Below are positions 1 through 11,464 of a stretch of DNA of 50,404 nucleotides, piece after piece; the first letter of the stretch is position 1, and each line of letters opens with the position of its first letter. The stretch is from positions 1 to 50,404 of the forward strand of contig MVAQ01000157.1 in NCBI GenBank assembly GCA_014825775.1, read 5' to 3'. The stretch is from Krasilnikovozyma curviuscula. Its lineage: Eukaryota; Basidiomycota; Tremellomycetes; Cystofilobasidiales; Mrakiaceae. The position numbers and the translations under genes were made by a program. Under the pieces are notes generated by a model that saw nothing but the letters and a program-made list of their open reading frames with translations, was not told the origin of the DNA and ran no database searches.

Positions 1-1354
1 CACTTGCACCCCCGCCCGCCCACTCCGTGCTGAAGCGTCAGATATTAGAAGCTGGACCCAAAGATCTTCTTCACGCGGGTCCTTTGGAGGCAGTCCTGCA
101 TCAAGACGAGTATGAGCGAGCCATGGCCATCAACCCTGGTAGAAGACAGAGTCACGTCTCCTTCATGGACGATGAGGAGGTTCAAGAGAAGCTCAAGGCA
201 AGGCAGAAGGAGAGAGATAAGGAGCGAGCACTGGAGAGGAATATAGAATTGGGTGTCACATCCTCACAACCACCATCCAGATCCTCCAGCCCAGTCGATC
301 ATGCCAGAGCACCAAACATGGTTGCAGGCCGCAGCATGACAACTTTAGGTTCCAACGATGACGAACTCACAACACCATCCTTCACCATGTTACCAGAGCC
401 ACCGGTATCCATTTACCACAGATCATTTTCATCCTCAACTTCAGCGGATAGTGGTATCAGTCCAGGCTATTCGTTCGGAGGAGCTCCACCCCAGACACAG
501 AATAAGGACACCAACCTTCCTGCTTTCATGTCAGCAGCCACCTCCCACGATCAACACAACAGCACGCACAACTTACACACCAGTCCATTTCCCATCTCCG
601 ATCACAACGATTCACCATCACCCAGATCTTCATTCTCAGCTTCCTCACGACGTCAGTACGACAAAAACCAGAATTTGGCCAATCTCAACGACTCCTCTTC
701 CTCCCTGGACGACTTCACATTCGAACGAGCTCTTTCGACATTCGCTCCTCCGACAATGGGTCAAGACCCATGGGGTCCAGACGCTAATCGGCCTGTAACC
801 GCTGCGACGAATTCAGCTTCAGGTGGGGGAGGCGGAGGGTCTCGAGATCAGACTAGCAGTCTAGACAACGCAGAGAGTATGGCATCGTATATGAACAGGA
901 AAGCAGCTCTTCTGATGCTTGCCTTCCCACTGGCATACGTGGTGCTGTTCTCAGTCTCCTTAATTCGATTGATTTGTGAGCTTTCCATGTAGTACCTTTT
1001 TGGCTGAGTGTGTCCCAGCTGACAAAGTTGCTTCCCTTTTGTACTTAACAGATGAGTTCGTTCGATCGAATCCATTACCTGCACTTAGCGCGGTCTCGAG
1101 GTGGACCATCTTCTCCCAAGGACTGGTTGACGCTCTGATTTACGGTGTCATAGAGTGAGTTCAATCTTATTTTTCTGCCTCCATTCATTTTGCCATGTCC
1201 CGTTTGGTCTGACATTTCCCCCTTGAACAGATGGAAGGTCAAACGATCAGTGCGCCGAAAAACACGTCAGGGACATTTCTCGTCCCGTGGCTCTGCTTCA
1301 AATCAGGGCGCCCCGACCACCTCTGCCGCTCGTCAGAATTCATCCTCAGGGTAA
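1..1354 (+). CDS. G-protein-coupled receptor of the Git3/Gpr type, C-terminal part (5' partial)
   Basis: Exons <1..975, 1052..1154 and 1231..1354 join in phase to 399 visible residues; the reading frame is open at the left edge, so the gene begins outside. The first ~300 residues are Ser/Thr/Pro/His-rich and low in complexity, as expected for a long third cytoplasmic loop. Two hydrophobic segments follow: AALLMLAFPLAYVVLFSVSL (TM6) and, after intron 1, a segment around TIFSQGLVDALIYGVIEW (TM7). A short basic tail (KVKRSVRRK) and a Ser-rich end close it. Long loop 3, two last helices and a basic tail are the layout of fungal glucose/amino-acid/cAMP-type receptors that couple to a G-alpha and adenylyl cyclase. 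Which Gpr paralogue this is cannot be told without TM1-5. It converges with the glycosyltransferase gene downstream. Confidence 0.72.
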
Positions 1355-1684
1355 AGAGATGCATCCGCCTTTCTTCCTTGCAGTGAGACTGTCTTTATAA
1401 CTATCATCGCACCTAGAGACCTATTTTATAATATATTGCTAGCTTGCACTGCCAGTCGTTCTGGTCTGCATTGCTTTGCGTTGTTGCTTTTATACGATAG
1501 TCAGCTCGCTTACTACTTATTATGTTGGATTAGAGTGTAATACCACGTGGGATTTATATTTAAATGGATTTCGTCTTGCAAGACAGCTCTCGTACCCCCC
1601 TGGGTTACAATGTGAAGCAAATTTAATTGTGCAACATAGCAATTATAGGATAAGTATCTAAATATGATTTGTTGATCAAAACCT
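1355..1684. other. Convergent 3' intergenic region
   Basis: About 330 bases between the stop codons of the receptor gene (+) and the glycosyltransferase gene (-). It is AT-rich and must hold both 3' UTRs. No gene or repeat seen. Confidence 0.6.
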
Positions 1685-4564
1685 TTACTGGATATATTCC
1701 TGTCTACTTTCATCGTCTTCTCTGTACTCTTCTTGATACTCGTTGTTAACTTCGTCTTCCTCCTCTTCATCCTCATGTTCATCCACCGCCTCTGGCTCAG
1801 AAGCTCCTGTGTCAGATAAGAGCATGTATGCCGTTTCCAGGAACCAGCTCCTCGTTTTAATGAAATGAACGACGACCGTTCCTCCCCACCGTTTGTTGTC
1901 GTACAGATCCCATCTCGAGGGCCAAGGCTCGAGTTCCGAAGGTGGCGCACCTTTAGACAAGTCAGAGTCTTCTACCAGAGCTTCGATTTCTTCGAAGGTT
2001 GTCAGAGACCTGAATGGTGGGCTATAAGGGTGACCAAACTTCGTTACCGAAGAGAAGGCTGGGTCATAATCTAGAGTTTTATCCCTCGCTTGTAGGGCGT
2101 TCAGGGTAGATGGGAAGAGATAACCGTGCGAATACCTGGAAGAACAAGAGTCATTACCGGAGAGCAATGAATCAGACTCGGCGATTCTACTTACACAGTG
2201 CCAGCTTTAGGGTGATCGTAGATCCAACATCTCTCGCTAACCCAGAGAATCTCTTCTTTCTCTGGATGCATTCGCATCCACTTGGCAACAAGCTTGTCTT
2301 CCGCACCATGAATCGCCTTCTTGACACCTGGATAGAGAGTTACAAATCGAACCAAGTCGTACGAAAGAGCATAGATTTCTCCGCCCATGAAGAGATTCTT
2401 AACGAGATCTGCCATTCAAAAGAGTTAACATGAAAATGAGATATACATCCCACCGGCGGCGCAAAACAGCAGGCCACTTACAGCCCCAGTGAACCATCTC
2501 TGTTCCTAAAGGTCTTAACCTCCTTTCCAGTTCGCCGAGCATGATGAATGAATCGTCGTCTGCTTTTGCGACAAAGTCGGGTCTTGTCTCTGCTCGCCCA
2601 TGGTTGTCGTCCCAGACGTGCTCGTTATGGTGTTGAGAGTGACCGAATGGACTTGGGACAGTTGCGTTTTCGGAAGCCCAGGAGAAAAATGCATGCGTTT
2701 TACCTGAGTTCATGTTTTCTTTGATTGGGAGGACGACGATGTCGCCGTAGGCTAGCGTCAGAAACCAAACGAGCTTGGTGGTCAGCAACAGAACACAGGG
2801 AGCTGAATGACAGAATCTTCCGTTACTTACTTTTCATCTCTAAAGCAACACTTCTCTCCAGCTTCCTATTCTTTGGCAGCCCAAGAATGAACCTGATCCT
2901 CACTCGCTCTGTGGTACCACGAGTTCTGCTGAGTGGGTGGATCGCATACGTTGTCCTGATCAGCTGCCTCCTCTCGAACCTCTCCGCAGTGGAGAAGACA
3001 CCAAGGAAGATGCCCACGGGTGACAGATTATCAACTTCGTCCGCCGTCGGTGGGTACAGTGGGACGGGTAAGAGTCGGTGGTGAGGTGCATCTGGTGAAG
3101 TTGGTGGTTCGATCTCGACAAGGTGGCCCGAGATGTCGAGGTGGTGATATGATGGATGAGGAGACTCACAGTAGTCTCGCCATGGTAAAGCGACTTTGTC
3201 TGGGTTGAGGAACCAGATTATGGAGTTTGTGATAGTGTAGGCGATCATGGTGATGGTAAGCAAGACCGCAATCTGACAAAAGCGAAAAAGAAGAGTCAAT
3301 GAATAGTCCAGGGTACAGATTTTGGGGTTTCTCCTACAATATGCCAACTTTTCAAACCTTTGCCCCATTTACCCAAGCTGATCCTCCATCTCCAAAAGCT
3401 ACTGCCTCCCTTCTCATCTTTGCCCTTCTGAAGCTTCTTCAAGTTCTGGTTTAGCTTTCCGACATTGAATCCCAGACCAGAGAGGGGGGTTGTCGGTGTC
3501 GTACCGTTCTTCTTTGGGCTTTTCTTGCCAGCAGGGGAGGCAACGCCACTGGCGTTCGCCTTCTTTGACGCGGTGAAGGCACGACCCCAGCCGAGCCTCT
3601 TCCACCTGTTCCAGCCGTGGATAACAACGTCCTTCTCGTTGTTCAAGTCGGATGCCTTCCTCCTCCATCTCCAAGCTTCGTCGTTCTCATCTTCGTCCGT
3701 TTCTTCGGCTGCGCCTTGGACGTACCCGTTGCCGTTAGTCCGACCTGGCGAAGGTGATCCACGTCCATCGAGGATCCCTCCTCGAGGTGTGCCCAATGGA
3801 GAATGACCTCCTCCAATTGTGGGTGATCCACGACGTCCGCGGGGCGATCCACCTTGGTGGTGATCCAAGATGTAGTAGTCGTCTGCTGACGTGTGGGTTT
3901 CGAACGAGTTGGATGATCTTGGACTGCCATCTCCACCAGCATCGAGGTATCCGCTTGGGTTGGTTGTTGGTAAGATGGGTGATGGTGGACCTGATCTAGT
4001 GCCCAGGGGCAAGAACGTCGGTCGTGGTGAGGATGAAGGTGTGTAGAACGGCGACATTTTGGGCGAATGGATTGGTAAAAGATTGTTATCTGATCCTGGA
4101 AATAGCGATGGTTGCAATTGGGGTGATGGAGCCAGGTTATTGGACGAGTACTGAGAAGGTGGTGGCAGGTAAACATTTGAGGTTGGCGAACCGGTTGGTG
4201 GTGGGCCCATCATACCAGGGATTCCCAGACCTGAAGCTGTTGGCTGGTTTGGTGAATAAGAGGCATTGTTGTTTTGTGCTGCTCTTGATCTTGAAGGAGA
4301 GTAGGGATGGTCTCCAGTGCTAGTCGCTGCTGAGGTGTCTGACTCGTCCCAGCCCCCTCCGGTGCCTCTCTGCCTTGCACTGGTGATCCCTCTGTTGAAT
4401 TCTCTGGCTGTTGCAGAGGACGGACTGCTGGGACTAGCTAGAGGATTAGGTTCACCGTCTCTGTGGATTGAAGTCGACGAGGTCGACACCGACAGACCAG
4501 CGTTTGTTGGGTTTGAAGATGCTGCAGGGCTGCCTGGCGCCTTGGACGCTACCCTCCTCTGCAT
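1685..4564 (-). CDS. GT31-like (beta-1,3-galactosyltransferase family) type II membrane glycosyltransferase
   Basis: Exons (minus strand) 4564..3338, 3272..2831, 2751..2482, 2408..2195, 2135..1685 give 867 residues in one frame. Residues 1-409 (exon 1) are a long Ser/Pro/Gly-rich cytoplasmic region. A single membrane segment follows at about 410-431 (IAVLLTITMIAYTITNSIIW), then a lumenal catalytic part. Family signs are ERRQLIRTTYA, RIRFILGLPK, the block YGDIVVLPIKENMNSGKT, the acidic metal-binding motif ADDDSF near 620-625, and HWGYLVKNLFMGGEIYALS. These match GT31 enzymes, which move UDP-sugars onto glycans in the Golgi. The C-terminus is very acidic (DEHEDEEEEDE). The exon 2/3 join was chosen so that EMK-T-YGDIVVL keeps the family spacing. 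The 409-residue N-terminal extension is much longer than in animal GT31 enzymes. Substrate unknown. Confidence 0.82.
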
Positions 4565-4722
4565 ATCTGGATGAACTGAGGTTGGCCTATAGATATACGC
4601 TGAGTATCTTTAGCAAAGGCAACGTGTTTTTTGTACAGTTAGAAAAAAGTGTAGGAGTGGAATTGCAGCCGCTGGGTGGGACGCATTGAGGACGAGACGC
4701 CAAATGGGAATTATCACTCACC
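4565..4722 (-). other. Probable 5' UTR intron of the GT31-like gene
   Basis: Upstream of the ATG (4564) the minus strand has a strong donor, AAG|GTGAGTG, with GT at 4721-4720. Several possible acceptors (CTCAG, CTATAG, CCTCAG) lie just before the start codon. A 5' UTR intron is inferred; its exact acceptor is not resolved. Confidence 0.4.
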
Positions 4723-5436
4723 TTGTCGCTGAGGGCTTTGGGATGATCTGAGCTTCGATGTCACCGAGTGAGAGAGCTCTCCTGCTTGTTCCCAGTCGAT
4801 CCAAAGGGCCAGTGGGAAACGTTGAAGGTGAGGAAGCGAAACACAGGAGCGGCTCGTCGAGGCATCCCACTGATTTTTTTTGCTGCATCCGGTCAGCGAA
4901 CCAAAGCTAATCTTTTTTTTTTTCACTGTCCTGCTTTTCTACGAACAGCGGTATTTTAAGGTTTGGGTGGTCATGGTCAGGGTCAGAGCAAAAGCTGGTC
5001 ATATTTTTATCCTTGGAAGCCTTGGAAATGACAGGGGATTCGGCCAGAGGAACTCAGCTTGGTCTGACGACAAAGTTTGCACTGCGCTTTCCCCGGCGCT
5101 TGGATACCCCAAACTCAAGAGGGATACTCACAACATTACAAAATGGTGGGCAGACTACTGATCCACTTTCCCGTGAAAGACCGAGGTTCACAGTTGAATA
5201 GGCGAAGAGAACAAAAGCATACGAAGGTGATCTTCGCGATGATCAGCGGTTCAAGTGTGCCAGATTTGGGCGCGAAACCCCCTTTTCAAGCTGATATTGA
5301 ACTGTATCTTCTCAAAACTGTCAATCCATCTACTCTCTATCCATACAAGTCATAGACTGTGATTAATCTTTAGACGCTTCTTGAGCCTTGAACTTCACAA
5401 GCCGCAACGTCATCGCCACCAACCACCACCACAGAA
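4723..5436. other. Intergenic region between GT31-like gene and aminopeptidase gene
   Basis: Roughly 0.7 kb holding the promoter and 5' leader of the GT31-like gene and the 3' UTR of the aminopeptidase gene. It contains T-runs (about 4876 and 4913-4923). The short open frames here show no recognisable protein. No RNA gene seen. Confidence 0.5.
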
Positions 5437-7269
5437 CTACTGTGTCAACTCAACGGCAAACGCGACCGAAAGCTTGACAAACTCCTTCATGTGCTCGAAG
5501 CTGAACTCGCCGCTCTCCAAGTCCCAGATGTCGTTGCCGGTGTGGATGTTCTTATTCGAGTTCTCAAACGTTGACTCGATAGTGAATGATGACTGGAAGC
5601 CCGCTTTCGAGAAAGATGCATGATCCCTGTTTATCCCAGTCGAGGCTAGTCAGCATACTAATTGCTAACAAAAAGACTAGGAAGAAAGGGAAGAACGCAC
5701 GAGCAGGCGTAGCCGCACTTTGTGGGAACAGACGGGATATCGAGGTATTCAGCGACGATACCTTCGTTAAACTTCGTCAACTCTGGGTCGACGAAGTCTT
5801 GGATGATGCCCACTTCAGGTTTAGTTCCAGACTTGACGAACGCCGTCTGTTTCGCAGGCAAAACCAAAGCATCAGCAAACAGCTCTCCAACTCAATAATG
5901 CCCCACAATGGGTACTTTGGAAGAAAGATGAAGGATCTCACCATATCCATTTGGCTCATCGCCTTGACCTTTCTACCCTCAGCCGCGTACTTGGACGCGA
6001 TCGCCTGCGAACCCAAAAGGCCGCCTTCCTCAGCAGAGAACCACATGAAGTGGAGGGGTGTGGAAGGGGTATAGTTCGATGCGAGAAGAACTCGATAGGC
6101 CTCGAGGATCGTTGTCGAGCCTGAGGCATCGTCATCTGCTCCTGGAGCTGGAAGGAAGGGCCTAAGTATTGCACACGACGTCAGTTAGTCAAAATTGGGT
6201 GCGTATCAATATGAAATACCGAACTTGCCACATGTGAGTGCTATCCTGGTGAGCACCGACGACCGTGATAGGATCGCTCTTATTGTACTTTGGAGGGTTG
6301 ATCTCGACAATGATGGAGCTCTGGATCCAAGTGTGCGCGAATGGCTTCACGGTGATGAGCTGGCTCAGGGATGGAGAGGCGTATTTGTCGGTGTATGACT
6401 GGATAGTGGAGAGAAGCCACTCGGAGGAATCTTTGCCCGTGTCGGACTTGTAGTATCTGTGGACAGGAGATTGTCAGACAGGCGACGAGATAGGAAAGGG
6501 GGGGATTTAGAGTTATGAAATGAGGAGTCTGTTGTTTCAAAGCAGTATCACATATCCCAGCATTGGATATTGTGACGTTGAGAAATTACGTCTTGCGACC
6601 GACGTCCCACTAACCATACGGCCAATGCAATTGCGACTCACCTCGTTCGGAACGAACTCATTTTGACCAAGCTTTCTTTGATCAAGCCTAGATCGATCAG
6701 CTTCAAGATAGGCTTGATGACCTTCTTAAGCCCGCCCGGCTTAGGGTACTCATACGTTATCTTCGCCTCGCCGTCCTGTCCTGGTGGAGAAAGCGAGGTA
6801 GACGACTGGTGGTCGGTGATGTCGAAAAACTTGATACCCTTGATCTTGAGTTCAATTTTCTCTAGTTCAGTCACCCACAGCGGATCGGATTGCTGAGAGG
6901 CGTTGGAAAGAGAAAAAGGTCGAGGTGAGCATAAATCGATACGAGAAGCGGGACCAAGGGCGGTCCAGGGAGCACGAGACGGACCTCTGAAAGCTGAATC
7001 AATCGCTTCTCATTCAGATCCAACGTCTCAAAGCCTGTAATAGACGGTACATTGTCAGCCCTCTGGTCCACCCCCATTTAATAATAAACCAGTAGCTACT
7101 CACCTGCAGTTCCCTGGTACTGCTTGGCCAAAGCGTCGAGCGATTGGCCCCCGACCAAGAGACCTTCTGTGTTCGAGAAAACGACCTGATTGTCCCTCTG
7201 TTCGAAAAGAGGAGCAGCGAGAGCGGCAGAGGACGCAAGCAGGAGAATAGGGAGCTTGCTGTAAATCAT
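5437..7269 (-). CDS. Secreted M28 family aminopeptidase (leucine aminopeptidase type)
   Basis: Exons 7269..7104, 7034..6985, 6892..6642, 6456..6229, 6161..5942, 5846..5701, 5626..5437 encode 416 residues. The N-terminus is a clear signal peptide ([18 protein letters not shown]). The co-catalytic zinc ligands of M28 enzymes are all visible: GAHQDSTH (H225), PGADDDASG (D241-243), SAEEGG (E276/E277), QMDM (D304) and NIHTGND (H382). A Cys pair region (KCGYACSDH) also fits. Family members cleave N-terminal residues from peptides outside the cell. Intron 4 must be a GC-AG intron (donor TG|GCAAGT at 6228) to keep the conserved [12 protein letters not shown] join. Intron 2 has a weak donor (GTCCGT). 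The family call is secure; substrate preference is inference. Confidence 0.92.
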
Positions 7270-7760
7270 CGTGTTGGTTGACAATTGATGGCTAGAAGTG
7301 AGCTCCACGCGAGTCGTTTGTTGACGCCGCATTGGGGAAACAGCTTAATTCAAAGTTTCTATCATAAAACACAAAGAAGATTTAAGATAGCTAGAATTAG
7401 TTTGGAAACTTGAAGAGGGCCGATATCTGTGCGTGCAGTTCCCATATTCTTTTTAATCCTTTGGATTTATCACTGTCTATGCGACGTATCAATTAGCAGT
7501 TGCTTTGCTTTCGATGATCTCGAGGTGCATCTTGTCTCTGCTGTGGTTAACAGGATTATCCAGATGCAAATATCGATACATAAAGCTTGAAACCAACAAA
7601 TACAAACGGTGACTCAACCGTTCTCATTCCTACTCCACTGCTGCTCTACGGGGAGATGGCTTAAATAACTGGATCTTTAAATAAGTGCATATGAGCCCAG
7701 GGTCAGCGATGACACCGTGGGAATGACCTTGGGCACAAATGTAAACAAAGAGTTCCGGAA
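7270..7760. other. Intergenic region, aminopeptidase promoter side
   Basis: About 490 bases holding the promoter and 5' leader of the aminopeptidase gene and the 3' UTR (perhaps a last exon) of the small unknown gene. No repeat or RNA gene recognised. Confidence 0.5.
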
Positions 7761-8130
7761 CTAACCTGCTTGAGGTTGGGTGTTGCCTTGGCCACCACGC
7801 CTGGTCGTGTCGTAATCTGGAAGAAAATGGCATAAAGTTTCTTTAAGTATTCGATTTGAGAAATACGAAAAAGGTTCGCTTACCTTCTGGGTTCAACGAA
7901 GCAGCTCCCGCCAAAGTCGTTCCACCGACAGTCTTCTCGCTAAGAAGAAAGCAGGCGTTGAGTAAGCAAAAAGAAAGAGGAAAATATAGATTACTGTAAA
8001 AGATGATGAGGTGTACTCACCCTTTCGCAGCTCTCTCCTCGTTCTCCTTCAATCGTTGTTGATCTTGAGCCACGACTTGTTCCGTCGAGAGTGGTTGAGC
8101 GGATCCTCCAAAAGTAGCAATTGTAGACAT
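7761..8130 (-). CDS. Small hypothetical protein (about 73 residues)
   Basis: Exons 8130..8021, 7939..7884 and 7816..7761 join in phase with good splice signals (GTGAGTAC, GTAAGCG; TTCTTAG, TTCCAG). The product starts MSTIATFGGSAQPLSTEQVV, has a short charged helix-like part (QDQQRLKENEERAAKGEK), a Gly/Thr/Ala stretch (VGGTTLAGAASLNPEDYD) and a Gly/Gln-rich tail. The stop used here is the in-frame TAG in CAAGCAGGTTAG. GTTAGT there could instead be a donor leading to a short extra exon near 7680-7640, which would change only the last residues. I do not recognise the family. Three well-formed introns argue that it is a real gene. Confidence 0.5.
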
Positions 8131-8803
8131 CGTTATCCTGGTTTCGTTGAGTGTTAGATAAGGTGGTGGTAGTATGAGGTCAAGAATGGAGTGAGATGAG
8201 CTTCCTTTTTATACCTTCGAAAAAAAAAAAATCGAAGGTGATGACTTCATACAGTAGGGATTGCGATCCCAGCGTGGAGGCCCAACTGGATGAAGCTTCC
8301 AGCAAAACCTGCAACGTCAGCGTTCATTTCGATGATGGAAGAGTACAAGCATTTCTTTCACACTCTTTCCGCGTTATGATTGATGACGAATGCCATGAAA
8401 AGAACAGATTTGATACGCGATGAAAGAACTGAGAACACAGTCGCGCAATGTTAGGCTCGATGCCGTTCTTGCTCTGAGCCATTCTAAATCAGAAGCGGCT
8501 GAGATATTTTCTTTTTTCCAAGGATGGACAAAGAGTAGAAGTTGATATCCGCTGTGTCTAGTTTCGCATAAGATTGAGAAAATCAATGATTATCACCAAA
8601 TGGATGCATGTCTCATAATTTCTCTCCCTTTTCGCCCATACCTCTTCTCAAGATGAAAATATAATTTTTCTCATAACCCTTACCATTTCTGTAGATATCC
8701 CCACTACGACGTCTCCTTCACAAAGCCAGGTACCAAAACAAGGAGTAAAAACAAAGAAGATAAGAAATGTCCTTGAGTGTTCGTGTGCTATATTCAGCTG
8801 TTT
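8131..8803. other. Intergenic region
   Basis: About 670 bases with the promoter of the small gene and the 3' UTR of the TPR gene. It includes an A-run hairpin (8214-8238, listed separately). No other structure recognised. Confidence 0.5.
8214..8238. repeat. Perfect 7-bp inverted repeat around an A-run
   Basis: CCTTCGA, then 11 A, then TCGAAGG. A perfect 7-bp stem with an A-only loop, just upstream of the small gene at 8130. It could be a hairpin or a paired binding site in the 5' leader or promoter. Confidence 0.55.
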
Positions 8804-11464
8804 TTAATGGACCCATTCCTGTCTCTGCTGGTGTTGATGTTGATAATGCTGTTGTTGTGGGTGTTGATGGCCCTTGTTGGGGCCGGAACCCTGTCGTTTC
8901 TTTCTGTTGTTCTCCAAAGTGACCCAGCCTTCCCTCTCGGCCTCCCACTCTTCAAGATTACCCCACTCGAGTTCTTCCCACCATTTTTTGGCCCTGGGCT
9001 TTTCTGCCTCAGGTTCAGCGAGCGGTAGTATCGCACTCATGGAGCTCGGTGCCGTAGTTGAGGAAGAGGATGAGCGTTTGTTCAGGTAGGGATCGAAGTC
9101 GGATGGAGAGCTACTGATGGATGTCGAGAGTGTGATCGAACCTTTGGAAGATTCAGATTGTTCAGCTTGGTTGCTGTTAGGAGCTGCTACGGTATGACCG
9201 TTGGGTTTGGAGGAGGATTCGAGTTGTGATGGTGATGCGTTAGGATTAGATAGTGGTTGTGAAGCTGATTGGTCAGACAAAATTGCGGTGGAAGGATTTT
9301 CTGTAGCTGTTGCTGCAGCGACGGAGGCTTTTCTCTGTTTCTCTTTCTTGATTCGGAGCTTGATTCTTCTTTGGAGATCCTTAGCTTTGGCATTCTCAGG
9401 CTGGGAGATCAGGACCAATTGAACGTCTTGTAGGGCAGCATCGAAACTAGAGAGAGGCAGAAAATGTCAGTTCAAGGTTTTCGCGTTCCAATTCAGCTTG
9501 TTGAACTGACTCCCTCAGTGAAAGTTCGACCTCAGATCGTTTTCTAACGCAGTTGGGTATATGGTATGTCAGTGTCTTTGAGTATCATGCACCAAATGTG
9601 TTTGTGCTCACAATAGTATTCGTGAAGGGTCTTTGACTTCATGATTGACAGCATCGGTGTAGAACTCTAGCGCCTTGGCGTAATTGATTTCGCCTTTCGC
9701 AGATAGAATATTATCGCCCTTACCCAAATGGAAGTTAGCAACAAAATCATCTTCCATTTGACTGGCGAAACTGCGTAAAACGACTCACCTCCTCCTCTGC
9801 GACATACGCTCGAAAGAAAGCGTCATTGATTTTCTTCCAAGCTTCGGTCCAACCTGTACTCTGAAGTACTTCTTTTACCTCCTCATCTTGGTCCCAGCCA
9901 TCCAACCACGCCCAGCCGAAGTCGGGTCTCCCTTCACCCATCAACTCTTTGCCCTTCGAGAAGTCCAAGACTAGACCCCGGCTGGGCGAGTCTGCGATGC
10001 CTTCAAAGACAGCCCTCTTGTGTGCGCTTTGGCCAATCATTCGAATGAGGGACTGGAAATTGTTTCCTTCTCCGTTTTCATCATCGTTCGAAAAGTTATA
10101 CGCTTCCGCTCCATTTGTGATGAGATCGAAGGGAAGACCGCCGTGGGTAGAGGTATAGCTGATTTCAACGTTGTGAGAGAGATGGACTGCGACACCGAAT
10201 GTTCTGGTGATTTACACGCTGTCAGTATCTCAAACTTCTAAAAACAATACCTCAACATAAAAAATACACATACCTTTGTTCACAAACTTTCATACAACCT
10301 TCGAACAAGTTCGACATTGAGTTTTTAACTACTGGATTTGGATCTCGGACGGACTGGTTAGGAGGGTACTGTCCAGAAATGTGGAGTGTAGGGTGCAAAG
10401 ATGTAATTAAGAATCCATAGAGCTCTTCATGTCCACGGAAATGGGGTTGTGGGATGTCTGAGAATGAGGTAGGTGGCTCAGGAAAGAGGAGATCTTCCCA
10501 CTGGTATTTCAACGCGAGCTTGTTTTCAGTCAGCTCTTCCCCTTCGTCGGAAGAGGTATCTTGAGTGTTACTATCGTCGTCTTCTGGTAGTTGTGCTTCA
10601 ATATCTCTGATAGGAGTCATGCGTCGAGTGATGTCGAGTGGTGGTGAGTCCTCTTTGGTAAACTGAGGAGCGACTCGCTTAACGGGAGCACTGAAGTCTG
10701 CACCGATATCACTTGAGAGAACCGATAGAAGCTCACTTGGTGTCAAGGGTAGAGACTAAAGAGGGGTTCAGAGCAAAGTCACGTAAGCAGAAACCGAGTA
10801 GAAAAGGAAAGGTGACGAGAGCAGGTAATATCAGAAATTCGACACACGTTGTCTTCTTTATCAGATCGTGAAGGCGTTGACTTGGCAACCAGTTTCATCA
10901 TTTGTAGGAACTTTTTTCTCAGGCTTTGGTGGAAGTGGTCCTTTGGTTGGCGCTCAGAGATGTAGATGTCCCACTCTCTCAAGAGAGCTTTCTCGAGGTT
11001 TTCCACCTTCCACTCATCAATCGTCCAAGATTCCCCAGCCTATGTAGGTTATAAGAAGAGAATGAAAGTGGTGAGATGAAGTTCTTGGTAAATCTCACGA
11101 GATGATGAGAAAAAAGCCGGCTGTCGATCTTACCTGCAGCTCTTGAAAGGGTACCCCTCCAGTTTTCTGACACTGCTTCAGTTGCTTCTTGATCCATTTG
11201 GGCCAGAACTTCTTGCAAAAGTCCGGGCTAGCCATTCCAAAGCCAATGATAAGGCGAAATCAGACACTTTTTTCGTTGTGCCCAGCCCGTCCGGCACATG
11301 GAAACTCACACAAACTCGTGGAGGAACGTCTCCTGGATGGTCTCTGCATGGAACGTCTTAAGAGCTGGTACTAGCCAGGTACTTGAGAGCTGGTTCAGCT
11401 GCTGGATCGAGAGTTGCGATGAGCTGGAAGCCACAGCGTTGCCTGCGGGACTGGAAGAAGCCAT
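8804..11464 (-). CDS. TPR-containing protein of unknown function
   Basis: Eight exons: 11464..11310, 11227..11134, 11039..10848, 10755..10274, 10203..9789, 9718..9612, 9543..9511, 9446..8804; 706 residues in one frame. The N-terminal ~90 residues are helical-looking (TWLVPALKTFHAETIQETFL, then KKFWPKWIKKQLKQCQKTGG). The middle has an acidic stretch (EDDDSNTQDTSSDEGEE) and a conserved-looking region around FGVAVHLSHNVEISY. TPR-like helices start at about residue 447 (GDNILSAKGEINYAKALEFY) and continue through RDFDAALQDVQLVLISQPEN. The tail is Ser-rich, then Trp/Glu-rich, then His/Gln-rich. A 33-nt exon (9511..9543) is needed to keep the TPR helix. No catalytic motif seen; a scaffold or co-chaperone role is only a guess. 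Confidence 0.75.

Noticed and set aside
3414..4176. Overlapping 177- and 86-codon minus-strand frames in the GT31-like exon 1
   Set aside because: Alternate frames of a low-complexity Ser/Pro region; the in-frame exon leads straight into the membrane segment.
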